A DNA stretch of 64,000 nt. Source: Macrolepiota albuminosa (Eukaryota > Basidiomycota > Agaricomycetes > Agaricales > Agaricaceae). Under the pieces are notes generated by a model. That model had not been told where the DNA came from. It searched no databases and worked only from the letters and a program-made list of their open reading frames with translations. The position numbers were made by a program, and so were the translations under genes. Below, piece by piece: positions 45,148-56,817 of the stretch. How positions within the stretch are numbered: position 1 is the first letter of the stretch; every line of letters starts with the position of its first letter. The DNA lies in the NCBI GenBank assembly GCA_027475525.1, contig JAMWFC010000087.1, positions 186,001 to 250,000 of the forward strand, written 5' to 3'.

Positions 45148-48100
45148 ATGGCTAGCTCAAAAACAACTATTTGTCACTGTGATGTCTGCCGGGGGGCTCA
45201 GGTATCTACTAGGACAGCTTGGAATCATCGTGATAGGCCAAGATACCAACCTGCTAGTCCAAAATACTCTTATTCTCGCTGGCTCCATGATTCAACACAG
45301 TCTAAACTTGATGAGCATGAATATGATAGCTCTGAAATAAATGATGAATATAGAGCTCAGGCTTCTGGCTCACACAAACGAGCTCGCATAGTAAGTTATC
45401 ATAATTCTGAACTTGATGACATGTAACAGATAATGTGATCAATATCATTGCATTGCAGAATTTTTTGAGTGAACCTGAACAGGACTTAGGCACAACTGAC
45501 AACCAAACCCAACCTCATGAGACATGGGAGCCAGACTCAGAAGTTCATTTGGAGGATGAAGATGTTGGATATCAAGGTTTTGAAGGTACTGACAATGATT
45601 CTGTATTAGGTACTTCTACTGGCAATAGTGAATCTGATGGTGAGAGCTTTACTTCTGCTGGTATGCTTGCTCAAGAGCTTATAACTGCTTGTAATACAGA
45701 CATTGAGCAAAATGCACTACCTTCACTTATTCAAGAACAGGAGGAGCTTCTTGAAGCTCATGTTGAGAATTTGCGCATCAGCCAGAAATATATTCACTTA
45801 ATCCAGAATGCCACTCTAGATAATGGCAAGCTTGATCTGGATACAATCAATCTTCTTCGAAATCCTACTGCAGGGCCTGTAGCTATTAAAGACCCTGATG
45901 ATCAGCTTTCACTTGAGATCTTTGATTCTACCAATGCTAGCGAGTCAGTATACAATCAATGCCGTAGTGCTATTCTTCGACGTTATCCTCAAAGCAATAT
46001 GCTTACTTTTTACAATGTGAAAAAGCTAGTTGCTAATATCAGTGGCATAGTCTCAATCACAGATGACATGTGCATAAACTCATGCCATGCTTTTACTGGT
46101 CCATTTGCTGAACTTGATGCTTGTAGTATCTGTAAAGAGTCTCGTTATGATCCTGATCAGCTTGCTAAGCATGGCAAGAAAATACCACGACAGCAAGTTT
46201 GTACTATTCCTCTTGGCCCACAAATTCAAACATTACGTTGGACTAAGGAAGGGGCCCATAAAATGTGCTATATTGATGAAAAAATCAAAGAAGTAATTGA
46301 GCAAATAAATGGTCTTGAAGCTGATGGTGATATGATCTATGATGATATTTTCTGTGGAGAAGACTTTATTAAGTTTGCTGAACATATCAATATTACTAGT
46401 AAAGATACCTTGATATCACTGTCAATTGATGGTGTGCAACTTTACCAAAACAAGAAATCTGATTGTTGGATTGGTATTTGGAAAATTGAAAATTATTCTC
46501 CTAAACTTCGTTTTAAGGAAAAAAATATATTTCCATGGATCACTATACCTGGCCCAAATAAACCCAAAATTATTGATTCTTATACATTTCGAGGTCTCCA
46601 TCATTTATCAGCTCTTCAACATGAAAATAGTGGCCATGGTTTGAAAGTCTGGGATGCTAAAACACAAGGCTTTATTTATTCCCGTATATTATTTGCTCTT
46701 GGAACAGCTGATGCTGTTGGAATTACAGAATTGGATGGGCGTGTTGGTCACCATGGAGCACAAGGCTGTCGTCTTGGCTGTGGTATGAAAGGAAGACATA
46801 AACCAAATAGTGGGCACTACTTTGCAGCCCATCTCAAGCCAAATAATTATAATGTTCTTGATTGCAATCATCTAGATATTAATATCCGAGAGCTGCAGCC
46901 TGTTTCTATTGAGGTCTACAAAGATAATATCCGCATTCTTATGAGCTCTCAAGATCAAGCTGCATTTGAGCGTAATCGGAAAGCAACAGGCCTCAGTAAA
47001 TCTAGTCTTTTGAGTGGCCTTGTTCCAGAACTTTCACTTCCTGTTCCTCATTGTTTTCCTCTTGATTTAATGCATCTGTTATCAATGAATTTACCAGAAC
47101 TACTTATATCACTTTGGCGTGGTACACTAAAGCATTCAGATGATGACTATTGGCCTTGGGCTACTCTTATTGGAGATGTCTGGACTAAACATGGAAAACT
47201 TGTAGAAAATGCAACACAGTATTTTCCTTCATCTTTTCACCGAACTCCTCGAAATCCAGCAGAAAAAATATCTAGTGGTTACAAGTCAACTGAATGGTTT
47301 CTTTATATTTATGGGCTTGGTCCTGCTTTTTTTCGCATAATTCTTCCATATGCATATTGGAAAAACTTCTGCAAGCTAGTAGCTGCAGTTCGGATTTTTG
47401 TTCAACGGCGCATTACTGGATATCAGATTGCTCAAGGACACTCTCTTATTATTCAATTTATTGAAGAGTATGAGAACCTTTACTATCAGCGACGAGTTGA
47501 CCGCCTTCAAGTATGTCGGCCATCTATACACACACTAATTCATTTAGCAAGTGAAACACTTCGTGTAGGTCCCGGAGCATACTTTTCACAATATACTATG
47601 GAGAGAACTATTGGTAGCCTTGGAAAAGAGATTCGTCAACCTTCTAATCCATATGGTAATCTGTCTCAGCGAGCTCTACTTCGTTGTCAAATCAATGCTG
47701 TTGTCAACTCATGTCCTGAATTTGAATTTATGAAAAAGAAATCTCAACCATTAGCCAAGCCACCTTCTGATAGTTTGCCTATTCTATTGTTTCGTCGAGA
47801 TAAAGTGGCCTGCCCACTCCAAAATAATGCTGAACAAATTGTGATCTCAGCCTCATTGAATATATCTGTTGTTCGACGATGGGGCCGTGTACACTTGCCA
47901 AATGGCCAAATTGTACGCAGTATATTCAGTGATGAAAAACGTACAAGAAAAAGTCGGATTAGTAATAATGTCAAGGTAAAGCATTAGAAATATTTAAGTT
48001 ATTGCAAAGCAGCTAATATTGTATAATCAAGATTTGTTTGAATGGAAGCATTACATATGCTCAAGTCCGCTTTTATTTCTATGTAAAAACTGAGAATGAC

Positions 48101-48391
48101 TCTGCAAATGAGACAGAGAATACACATTCAGATGAAGAGTCACCAAGTCTAATTCCATGGGCTTTGGTCTCAGTATATTCAGATCCAGATCCTACTATTT
48201 TAGAAGATTCTCATGGCACAATCTGGGCATGCCATGACAGAGGAGACAATGGCTTGCAGGCAATTTGTGCAGCTGATATAATTTCTCTTGTGTCAATGCA
48301 GCCAATGCCAGTATTTTCAAATGAGCCACAAGATCTCTGGTTTGTTGTTGAAAAGTCTAGCTTAGAGGAGGCTCAATTAGGAGTAGAATAG
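45148..48391 (+). CDS. CACTA/EnSpm-like transposase, intact, 1,039 aa
   Basis: Exons 45148-45390, 45459-47975 and 48032-48391 join in frame (3,120 nt). The N-terminus has a C/H cluster 'CHCDVCRGAQVSTRTAWNHR'. A second cysteine cluster, 'CINSCHAFTG...CSICKESRYD', lies near residue 250. The core has 'LISLSIDGVQLYQNKKSDCW' (an acidic residue in the expected RNase H-fold strand), 'HHGAQGCRLGC', 'CFPLDLMHLLSMNLPELLIS' and 'SQYTMERTIGSLGKEIRQPS' with a candidate catalytic E. The C-terminal exon ('ITYAQVRFYFYV', 'LWFVVEKSSLEEA') is the domain that usually ends this fungal family. Role: cut-and-paste transposase. It is recognised as a widespread Agaricomycete family near CACTA/TNP2; the exact subfamily is inference. 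It keeps CG dinucleotides and no stops, so it is young. Confidence 0.75.
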
Positions 48392-48691
48392 CATGAGCAG
48401 CTTTTTTACTGTCATTAATTCAAAGTTGTTATATATTTTATTTACTTGTCAATTGATGCTTTGTATAAAATGAAATTGTATTTCTAACTACAAATTGATA
48501 AATAACATTAAGAGTGACATCACTTAAGAATGGAGGATCTAATATTGTATAAACAATGGAGTCAAATTCTGGGCATGTCGAAGGATTGATGTTTGCAACT
48601 TCAATTTACTGCTGATTTGCCTTGTCACATTGTCACATGATTTTGACTTCGAATCCATTGCTATTTCTTCTTGACTGCCACCATCGTATGC

Positions 48692-50859
48692 ATGAATTCT
48701 AGCTGGAACTTTCTCTCTTCTCCTCATCCCCTCACTGATACATCAAATGGCTCTTCATTATCACCAAAGAAATTCACTGTATGTTCATAAGTCCATACTA
48801 TATAATAAGTGTCACTGATTTGACTTTGCTTAGGTACCCAAAGCTCCGATTGACGACTTTAGAATGCCTGAGGTATGACTTTTTCAAAACAAGTTTCTTT
48901 GCTGATCAAATTTGCTACATATAGCCAATAAACTCATTCCATCATCCTGCCCTCAAAAATGCAACTCATCAAGATCTGATTATTGCCGGTAACAATGCAT
49001 ATATTCGGCTACTGGGCACATACAATGAACTGAAGGCTGAATTACGTCCTCTTCGGTATGTATATGCTTATTTGTGCAAATACATCGCTGACACTGTAAA
49101 AGTGATGAGGTGGAATACCATCGTAAACTGGCAATTCTATCTGCCTCTGCACCAAGGAATATCAGTAGTGAACATGGATCGACATCATCACATTTCTACC
49201 AGAAAGCTCCGAAAATCAAAAATCGTGAAAATTACCCGAATGTTCCATACTGGGATAAAAGTGAATGGTTGGCTTGTATCGATAGGTCGAAGGACAGTGG
49301 GAAACATATAGATAAGCTTGGTTTCTTGACTGATGAAAATGGTGATATACTTGAAGGAAGCTACCTCCGCCAGATAACCCAAAGTGCGCATGAATTATGG
49401 AACCAACTCGACGAAAACAACGAAGCACCATTCACATGGTCCAAGAAAACAAGCAAGGCTCGTGAATTTGTCTATGAACATTTACTTTTGGACTACCCTG
49501 AATTTTCACTCGCAAACGGAAATTGGAAACTCGAATGCTTTGCGACACTTAGATATCCTGACTGGACAAAAAAACGGGAATCAGGTGTGTTTTTTATTTA
49601 CTACATTTTGTGCTTGCTTCACGTATGTTTATAGCATCGTCACATAAGCGCAAATGTAAACACTCAAGCTCACTTTATGAACGCAAGGAAAAGAGGCAAA
49701 AACATTGTCAACCACCACCTGGAGCATTAGTTATTGAAATCGATGACAATGGTGAAACTGAAGGTAAAATCCTAGTTTCAATTTATTGCTAGCCTGATTC
49801 TATTTTGCAGAGGCCAAATCAACTACAAATCTATCTTCGCATATATCCTCATCACAGGTGCCAGCTCCCTTGCCATTGCAGGCACCGATTTCCTTGTCAT
49901 CGCTTTTGTTGCACGCTCCGAATCCTACTCCATCACATGCACCAATGCCCTTGCCATCACAGCCACCACTCATAAACCCATCGCAGGCACGTCTTCAAAT
50001 TCTTCCTTATTCTCACTTTCTTACTCTATCGCAGGTGCCTATCGAAACTCCATTGTCGGTGTGTCTTCAAACTTTTTTTATTCTCACGGTCCTCATGCCA
50101 TCGCAGGCACCACCTATAAACCCATCGCAGGCACGTCTTCAAAATCTTCCTTATTCTCACTTTCTTACTCTATCGCAGGTGCCTATCGAAACTCCATTGT
50201 CGGTGTGTCTTCAAACTTTTTTTATTCTCACGGTCCTCATGCCATCGCAGGCACCACCCATAAACCCATCGCAGGCACGTCTTCAAAATCTTCCATATTC
50301 TCACTTTCTTACTCTATTGCAATATCTCTCAGTCACAAGAAACGATTTCCAAGTCCATCGATTTATCCGCTCCACCTCGCCCATTGACAATCCGCGTTCC
50401 TAATCCACTGTAAGTCCGATTGCATTGCACTCAAGTATGCTATACTAAAATCGTTAAGTAAAAATATCAATATACCTTTGCCTATGACGACCACTGCTCA
50501 AGACACAATATCAAATAAACCTGTCGCCACTGCCCGTGCTAAGAAATCAAATACAAAACCACTAAAAGTAAAAGAAGGATTAACATCAGCTCGGTAAGTT
50601 TGTTGGTACTTACTCTATAATAACTTCTTGAACTGTCCAGAAACATCTACGCTATCGATTATCTAAAATCACACCCAGACACAACTGAAGCCGAGTTCGT
50701 TGATGTATGGAAGGCTTGCGACGCAGAAACTAGAAAGGTAAGTTTCATATATTGTTAGATTGAGAAATTAACTTGACGATATGCTTCCAGATATACCAGG
50801 ATCGTTCGAAGGAGTGTACCAAGGCCCGCAAGAAAGGAACCAAGACAACCGACGACTGA
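48692..50859 (+). CDS. Multi-exon basic protein with coding minisatellite, gene 3 of the module
   Basis: Exons 48692-48778, 48834-48872, 48925-49055, 49103-49584 and 49635-49763 join in frame by GT-AG introns. They encode 'VPKAPIDDFRMPEPINSF' and a conserved-looking block 'YPNVPYWDKSEWL', 'AHELWNQLDENNEAPFTWSK' and 'KLECFATLRYPDW', seen in many Agaricomycete proteins of unknown function. A following exon holds a 144-bp repeat. The last exons (50641-50746, 50791-50859) encode 'VDVWKACDAETRKIYQDRSK' and a lysine-rich end, HMG-box-like in flavour. The frame through the repeat and the junction near 50330-50410 are unsettled. Likely DNA-binding by charge; function unknown. Confidence 0.5.
49975..50310 (+). 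repeat. 144-bp in-frame minisatellite
   Basis: The unit starting 'cccatcgcaggcacgtcttc' begins at 49977, 50121 and 50265. 144 bp is 48 codons, and one frame stays open through all units (for example 'NPSQARLQNLPYSHFLTLSQ'). Units differ by a few bases. Confidence 0.8.
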
Positions 50860-50869
50860 GACCTCGATC

Positions 50870-51260
50870 ATTTTTCGACACTTTCAAACGACACTCCATG
50901 GTATGTTATGTCCTCCGTATTTGTTCTTCATTTGAAGTTTCTTATTTGCCGTCGCAATACAAGTATTTTAGAATGCTCAGATAGACACCGTTGTATTCAG
51001 ATAACTACAGATTATAAACGATGATTTCTGTACATTTTTCGAAACAGACAATCGGATGTGTTCGGTTCGGTACAGACAAGAACAGATAACGGCAGAGAAG
51101 TGGATGCCAGTTCACAGAATTTGCCAACTCTCGTCAGAAATACCTCTGAAAATTATAGAAAATTTCTGCGTATTCTGTGGTTATCAGCAGTGCAGAAACT
51201 CTCAGATATCATCAGACTATATCAGATCCCGTTCTCACTGGGCCTCAGTCTTTGGATGAT
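50870..51260. other. No gene seen
   Basis: Short frames only. It is the downstream flank of the three-gene module; no inverted repeat matching the left flank was recognised. Confidence 0.3.
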
Positions 51261-52100
51261 TGACTATATTCAGTTCTTACCTATACAACACAGATATAGT
51301 GAGTCTATATGTATTGTAAGTATTGTTTCTGTCATATAGTAAGTGTTTCTCACTCACCCTCAGTCTTTGGATAATTGACTGAGGGTTCCTGTATGGTCTC
51401 GTACTATATAAATATATGTCTGTCCATTGTCTCGAAGACAAAGAGGCCAAGGCAAAGAGGCCCAGTCTACGCGTGGTCCTGGGTCCTTTGTATTCCGTTG
51501 GTCTGTGTGCTCCCGTAATCCATGCTCACGGTGTTATCTCGAATCAGATCTCAACATGCAAAAGTTCCAGCAACACCGAATCGGTCAAGGTGATGACGCG
51601 CTGCTCATCGGCATCCTCATCCTTCGGCCTCACGAAACCTGGAGACGGCCTACAATAAAGATCAGCCGCCGCAGGAGAAGCGACCGCATGAGTAGACCCG
51701 TGGGAACGCGGAGCGGGGCCCGGAGTAAGCAAAGGCACTCTCATTAACAAAAACGGGGACATAATCACGCATAGATACGTCTGCAACGGCCGGGGATACT
51801 TCCGCCAGACTGGAATCGTCATGAACGCGAGCCTTTTGAGCACGTAAATGCTTAGAAGGAGGGCACGTCGGAATAGACACCGGGGAAGGAGACCTATCCC
51901 TACGAATGCCCACGTTCTCCTCGGCCGGCAGGGGTTCGGGCCCCTCAACCAGGTCGGCATCAGGCTCGGCAGCGCCGAGCGTGGTCTGAGATTCCAAGCC
52001 ACTAGGGGCCGGCAGACGATCGGCCTGGAAGACGGCCGCAAAGTCCGAGCTGAAGGCACGGACTTTCCACCTCTGGACGCGGTACTGCCTGCCACATAAG
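51260..52100. pseudogene. Retroelement debris: LTR promoter hairpin and GC-rich Gag-like frame
   Basis: At 51356-51392 a stem 'ccctcagtc...gactgaggg' is followed by TATA 'actatataaatatatg' (about 51404-51420), as in other LTRs of this window. From 51544 to 52095 two overlapping minus frames are open; the one at 51997-51662 is acidic and P/S-rich ('EPDADLVEGPEPLPAEENVG'), like the N-terminal region of some fungal gypsy Gags. The GC-rich composition resembles solo LTR E. No zinc knuckle or capsid motif. Low certainty. Confidence 0.35.
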
Positions 52101-52109
52101 TGAACAGTA

Positions 52110-52620
52110 ATTGAAAAACTATAGCGAAGGTTGAGCTAGAGTGACTGAAAGGAATCTCTACCAGTAACGATAAATTTCGCGCAGCTCGATGAAGGTTTGA
52201 GTCAAGACGCTTAGGTCACACCAAAGTCACACGTCAAAATACGACCCTCCTGCATGGCGTGCCTCCATTTGGAAGGTCGCCAAACTCAATTTCAACCCCC
52301 TGAGCCGCCTTGGTAGGAGCGCGCCGGTCTATTTTTCCAGACATCACAGGCTCGTCAGTATTACAGTCCTATGATACTTCTCCACAGAATGCGATTGGAG
52401 GACTTGAAATTTGTCTGAGAACACTGCACGAGGCTGTTGTCAGATTTCGCATGTATTCTGGCAGCTTTGGACCGCAGGTCCGCACTCGTGGAATTACTGC
52501 ATACAAATCGCGGGGGTAACTGGTTATCACCTGATCTGCTGGACGACAAAAGCGGCTTCTCTTACTTCTGCCATCTTCGCACAGTGAATATCATTCAAAT
52601 CCTGGCAAGGGCGGTCCTAT
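52110..52620. other. Upstream region of the reductase gene, nothing assigned
   Basis: No recognisable coding sequence or repeat. It is likely the intergenic/promoter region. Confidence 0.35.
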
Positions 52621-52627
52621 ACTTATG

Positions 52628-52634
52628 TATAAAA
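52628..52634 (+). promoter_or_regulatory. TATA box of the adenylate-forming reductase gene
   Basis: TATAAAA 56 bp upstream of the ATG at 52690, followed by a pyrimidine-containing leader. Confidence 0.5.
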
Positions 52635-52689
52635 GGACTAATTAAGGAAAAAAATCTCTTATCCAACGTTATCATACTCGGCTAGCAAC

Positions 52690-55600
52690 ATGCCCATTAC
52701 GCCTGTCCTTCCTATCATTAATGAGGACCTCTTCATACCCGATGTAATTGAATTTAACATGGCAAATAACGCGACGCAACCGTTCTACACTTTTGTCGAC
52801 CCTGATACCTTGAGCAGAACCAAGGTCATAACTCATCTCGAGTTTGGTAGGGCAGCTCATCGTGTTGCTCGTCTACTACGACCCAATCTCGATGATGGTC
52901 ATGACGGTACAGTCGTTGCCCTCCTTCTGCAAACCGATACGATCTTGTACACTGCAATTGTTGCCGGTTTAATCGTTGCCGGTTATGTGGCAAGTGCAAC
53001 GTTTTTCCGGGGCTTGATATCTTACCAATTGGTCAAGTCCAGCCATTTCCGATGTCTCACCGTAACACCCCCGGAGCTATAGTTGAGCTCCTCACGAAGA
53101 CATCATGCGACAGACTGTTAACCACATACGCTCATTTGAAGTCACTTATTGACTCTATCAAACTGTACATTGCTGATACTCCCCTTGCCGATAAACTCCG
53201 GATCGAAGAAATACCGTCGATTGCTTTGGTGTATCCTTACCTCGCACATGAAATCGAGAATCATCCATTCAATCGGTATCATTTAGCTATTCAGCGGCCG
53301 TCCAGAAGAGATCCCTGTCTCTATCTCCATTCCTCCGGTAGTACTGCAAACCCAAAGCCCATTCCTCAGAACCATGTATACTGGGCACAACTGTCTTATC
53401 CCAGTGTGTCCCAAAATGCTGATCATTGCGCAACTTGACACTTACCATAGCATCTATTCGTATAGCTGATCTAAGGTGCAGTGACCCTCGATTTACTCTA
53501 GGTGGCATGTCCTTGCCATCGTTCCATACTTATGGTCTCGGCATCCAACTTTTCATGCCAATATACGGGGTACTCTCTGTCACAGTGTTTCCACCTAATT
53601 CAATCGTTCCAGACCCATTACCGCCGATTGTGCCTTCTCCAGAAAATATCTTAGAACATATGAAGCTTACTAAATCAACTGCTATCGAGACCTTTGCAAG
53701 TTTTATTCAGGTATGGGCTCTGATTCCTGAAGCCGTCGAGTACTTGAAGACCTTGAGGTTTGTGGTACGCCCCATCCGTACATCTGACGAAACAAAGTTC
53801 ATGTATACAATGTATATTATAAATAGGGTTGGGCCGGTGGGCCATTGGCACCGAAACTAGGAAACATACTGTCCAAAGCAGGTGTCACGCTTCGTCCGCT
53901 CTATGGTGGAACTGAGTTTGGAATTAACACGAGGTTCACTCCGATCGCTCTGAATGATACAGACGACTGGGAGTATATGCAATTTCATGACCATATGAAT
54001 ATTCGTTGGATACCTCAAGGAGATGGGTCTTATGAATGTCAATTTTTGGTGCATAATTTCAGCTTCCATCATTAATGTTCATTTCTTATGCCTTCACTTC
54101 ATAGTCTCACGAGAAACATGAGACTATGCTCAACAATCTTCCTGATGTGCCGGGATACGCAACATCGGATTTGTGGAGGCCCCATCCAACCAAGAAGGGA
54201 TTATGGAAGATGTAAGTCTCTCTTTCCAAAATTCACGATGTTTATCTGAGTTTCCGAAGTGTTGGTCGAATTGACGACGTAATCGTCCACTCTTCAGGAG
54301 AGAAAACAGTACCTGCTCCGATGGAAGCTATTGTTGTCAGCGATCCACGGTGAGCGAATCCTTGCTTCATATGGAAAGAACGTGCGTTCTCAAGTTTCTC
54401 ACAAGAGTGCAGGGAGCAGTCATCTTTGGTCGTGAACGAGTCCAGGCTGGGATATTGATTGAGCCGAAAATTGAAGCTCAAATTGACGTGGATGACCTTG
54501 TTCAACTGGCGCACCTGCGTCATGAACTCTGGTCAGCCCTATTTTTATTCCTTTCCTTCGTTGGGCACTTACAATCCAAACAGGCCAACTGTAGAAGAGG
54601 CGAACGGCATAGCCCCTGCACATAGTAGAATTTTTAAGGAAATGATTTTGTTCACTTCAAAAGGGAAGCCACTCCCTCGTGCTGTGAAGGGTTCAGTCAC
54701 ACGAAAAGCCGCACTGAATATTTATGAGAGAGAGATCAACGCGATGTAGGTATAAATTTGTTTGAGGTTCGAGAGCGGACATTTCAGTCTTTCTTCCAGA
54801 TACGACAATGTGGAAGCAGCAATTGGAGAAGTCTGCTCTCCCATGTCTTGGTCCTTGAAAGACATAGAAACATGGCTGTTCGAACAAGTCTCCGATCTTG
54901 TTCCGGGTCGATTTATCAGCCCTACAGCAAATCTATTGCAACAAGGATTCGACAGGTAAGCGTCCGGTGATTTGACTCGTGTGGCTCAACAAAGATGAAA
55001 CGTCTGTCTTGAGTTTGCATGCAACATTCTTACGCCTGCGCATCGCTAATGCCTTGCGCTTATCGGAGGATTTAATGATTCAAGAAATAGCAAAGGAATT
55101 ATCCTCAAACCTTGTTTATTCCTATCCTATGATCAGAGACCTCGCCGCATTTATTTTTTCACTTACTTGTCCGGGTGCTGAGGAGCACAACGTGACCTCT
55201 CAAAGTGTAGCTGCGATGGAAGCAATGATCGCCAAGTATTCTTCTGGATTTGACAGTCCTTTACCAAGTGCCCAGCAGTCCAACGCGGCATCACCTGTCG
55301 TCGTTCTGCTTACGGGATCGACCGGCCACCTCGGTTCGCAGATTCTTGCGATGCTGCTAAACGACTCTCGCGTCGAAAGGGTTTATACATACAACCGACC
55401 TTCAAATACAAAGACTCTTCGGCGCAGACATTCCGACAAATTTGAGGAAGTTGGGCTCGATGTCGCGTTGCTGAAGAGCGAGAAGTTGATGCTCATTTCT
55501 GGTGACGCGGAAAAGACCAATCTGGGATTGGATCAAGACTTGTACAACCTGGTAAGCAGCTATCCAATATACTAACCATCATTGCAGGAGTTCTGACCTG

Positions 55601-56676
55601 TTAGCTCTGTCAAACCGTCAACGTCGTGATCCACAATGCCTGGAGGGTCGACTTCAATATGTCGTTGACCTCGTTCGAAATTAATATCAGGGGCGCGTGT
55701 CACTTCATGGAGCTTGTCCGATCGGGCCCGGCTCCCTTGAGCTCTCGTTTCCTATTCGTTTCATCGATCTCCGCTGTTCAGAACTGGGACAAAACGAAGG
55801 GTGCTGTTCCGGATGATGTCATAGAAGATGTGTCTGTGGCGCTCGGGAGTGGTTATGGCGAGGGAAAGCATATCGTTGAGAGAGTGAGGCTGTCTAAATT
55901 TCGCTACAACTACGATATTGAATTTCTTTGACCAGATCCTTCTGAAGAGTGGCTTGCAAGGTCTGTCCATCAGAGTTGGTCAGATGAGTGGTGGGCGCCC
56001 CAAGGGTGTGTGGCCAACCGCTGAATGGTTTCCAATCCTTGTAAAGTCGAGTGTATCGCTGGGTGCCATGCCTGACGCTTCCGGGGTATGTTTTGTCTTC
56101 CTTATCACACTCATCCCTACCGTCAGTCAATTGACTCTTATTCAGGTTGCATCATGGCTCGGCGCAGACACTATGTCGGCCATCATCGTTGATATTGCCC
56201 TGAGAAAACATTCAACTTCCCTCCCACGAGCTTTGAACGTAGTACATCCTCGACCTGTGCGACAAAGTGTCATTATGATGCATATCAGGAAGGCTATTGC
56301 CGACATCGTGGGCCACGAACTTGTGGTTGTTCCGCTCAGCCAGTGGTTCTCGATCCTCGAGGAGCGTGCTGAGGACGTAACTGCAGAAACTTGGGCAGAT
56401 ATTGTATGTACCTCCACTTTTTAATGAGAATGCGAGACCTTTAGAATCATCTTTCTTCAGCCCGCGGTCAAACTACTAGAGTTCTTCCGAGGTTATGCCA
56501 ACGCGGATGCCAGTGACTTTGCTATCCAGAGCGAGGCTGGCGGTCTTCCAATTCTGTCGACAGAGACGGTCCAACAGATTAGCGAGTACATGAGCCCTGA
56601 GAAGCTGCAGGAGATCGGGGACGATGATGCAAAGCTTTGGGTTTCTTATTGGCATTCAATCGGGTTTCTACATTGA
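52690..56676 (+). CDS. Adenylate-forming reductase (NRPS-like, A-T-R)
   Basis: About 14 exons with 45-65 bp introns, predicted at roughly 1,100 aa. It activates a carboxylic acid with ATP, loads it on a carrier and releases it as an aldehyde with NAD(P)H. A domain: 'LHSSGSTANPKPIPQNH' (A3), 'GGPLAPKLG' and 'LYGGTEFG' (A5), 'VGRIDDVIVHSSGEKTVPAP' (A7-A8), 'GKPLPRAVKGSVTRKA' (A10 lysine). Carrier: exon junction at 54955/55010 yields 'GFDSLHATFLRLR', keeping the phosphopantetheine serine. R domain: 'LLTGSTGHLGSQ' (nucleotide binding), 'VIHNAWRVDFN', 'SGYGEGKHIVER' (Y-x-x-x-K catalytic pair). The A domain resembles basidiomycete NPS-type reductases, not Lys2. All junctions I checked keep frame, so it looks intact. 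Substrate unknown. The start has an upstream TATA box. Confidence 0.87.
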
Positions 56677-56817
56677 TAATATTCTTCTACACATATCAGT
56701 TACTAGATTACCTGTAACCTCTCTACAGTACATTTCATACATTGAGCTTTAAGCATGAGGACCTCAGTTCATGGGTGGGAAACTATATTGCGAGCTGTGT
56801 GGAGTTCAATGCATTAA

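Noticed and set aside
46087..46871. Short frames on both strands within the CACTA-like transposase
   Set aside because: They are out-of-frame shadows of the 850-codon exon, which has continuous domain homology.
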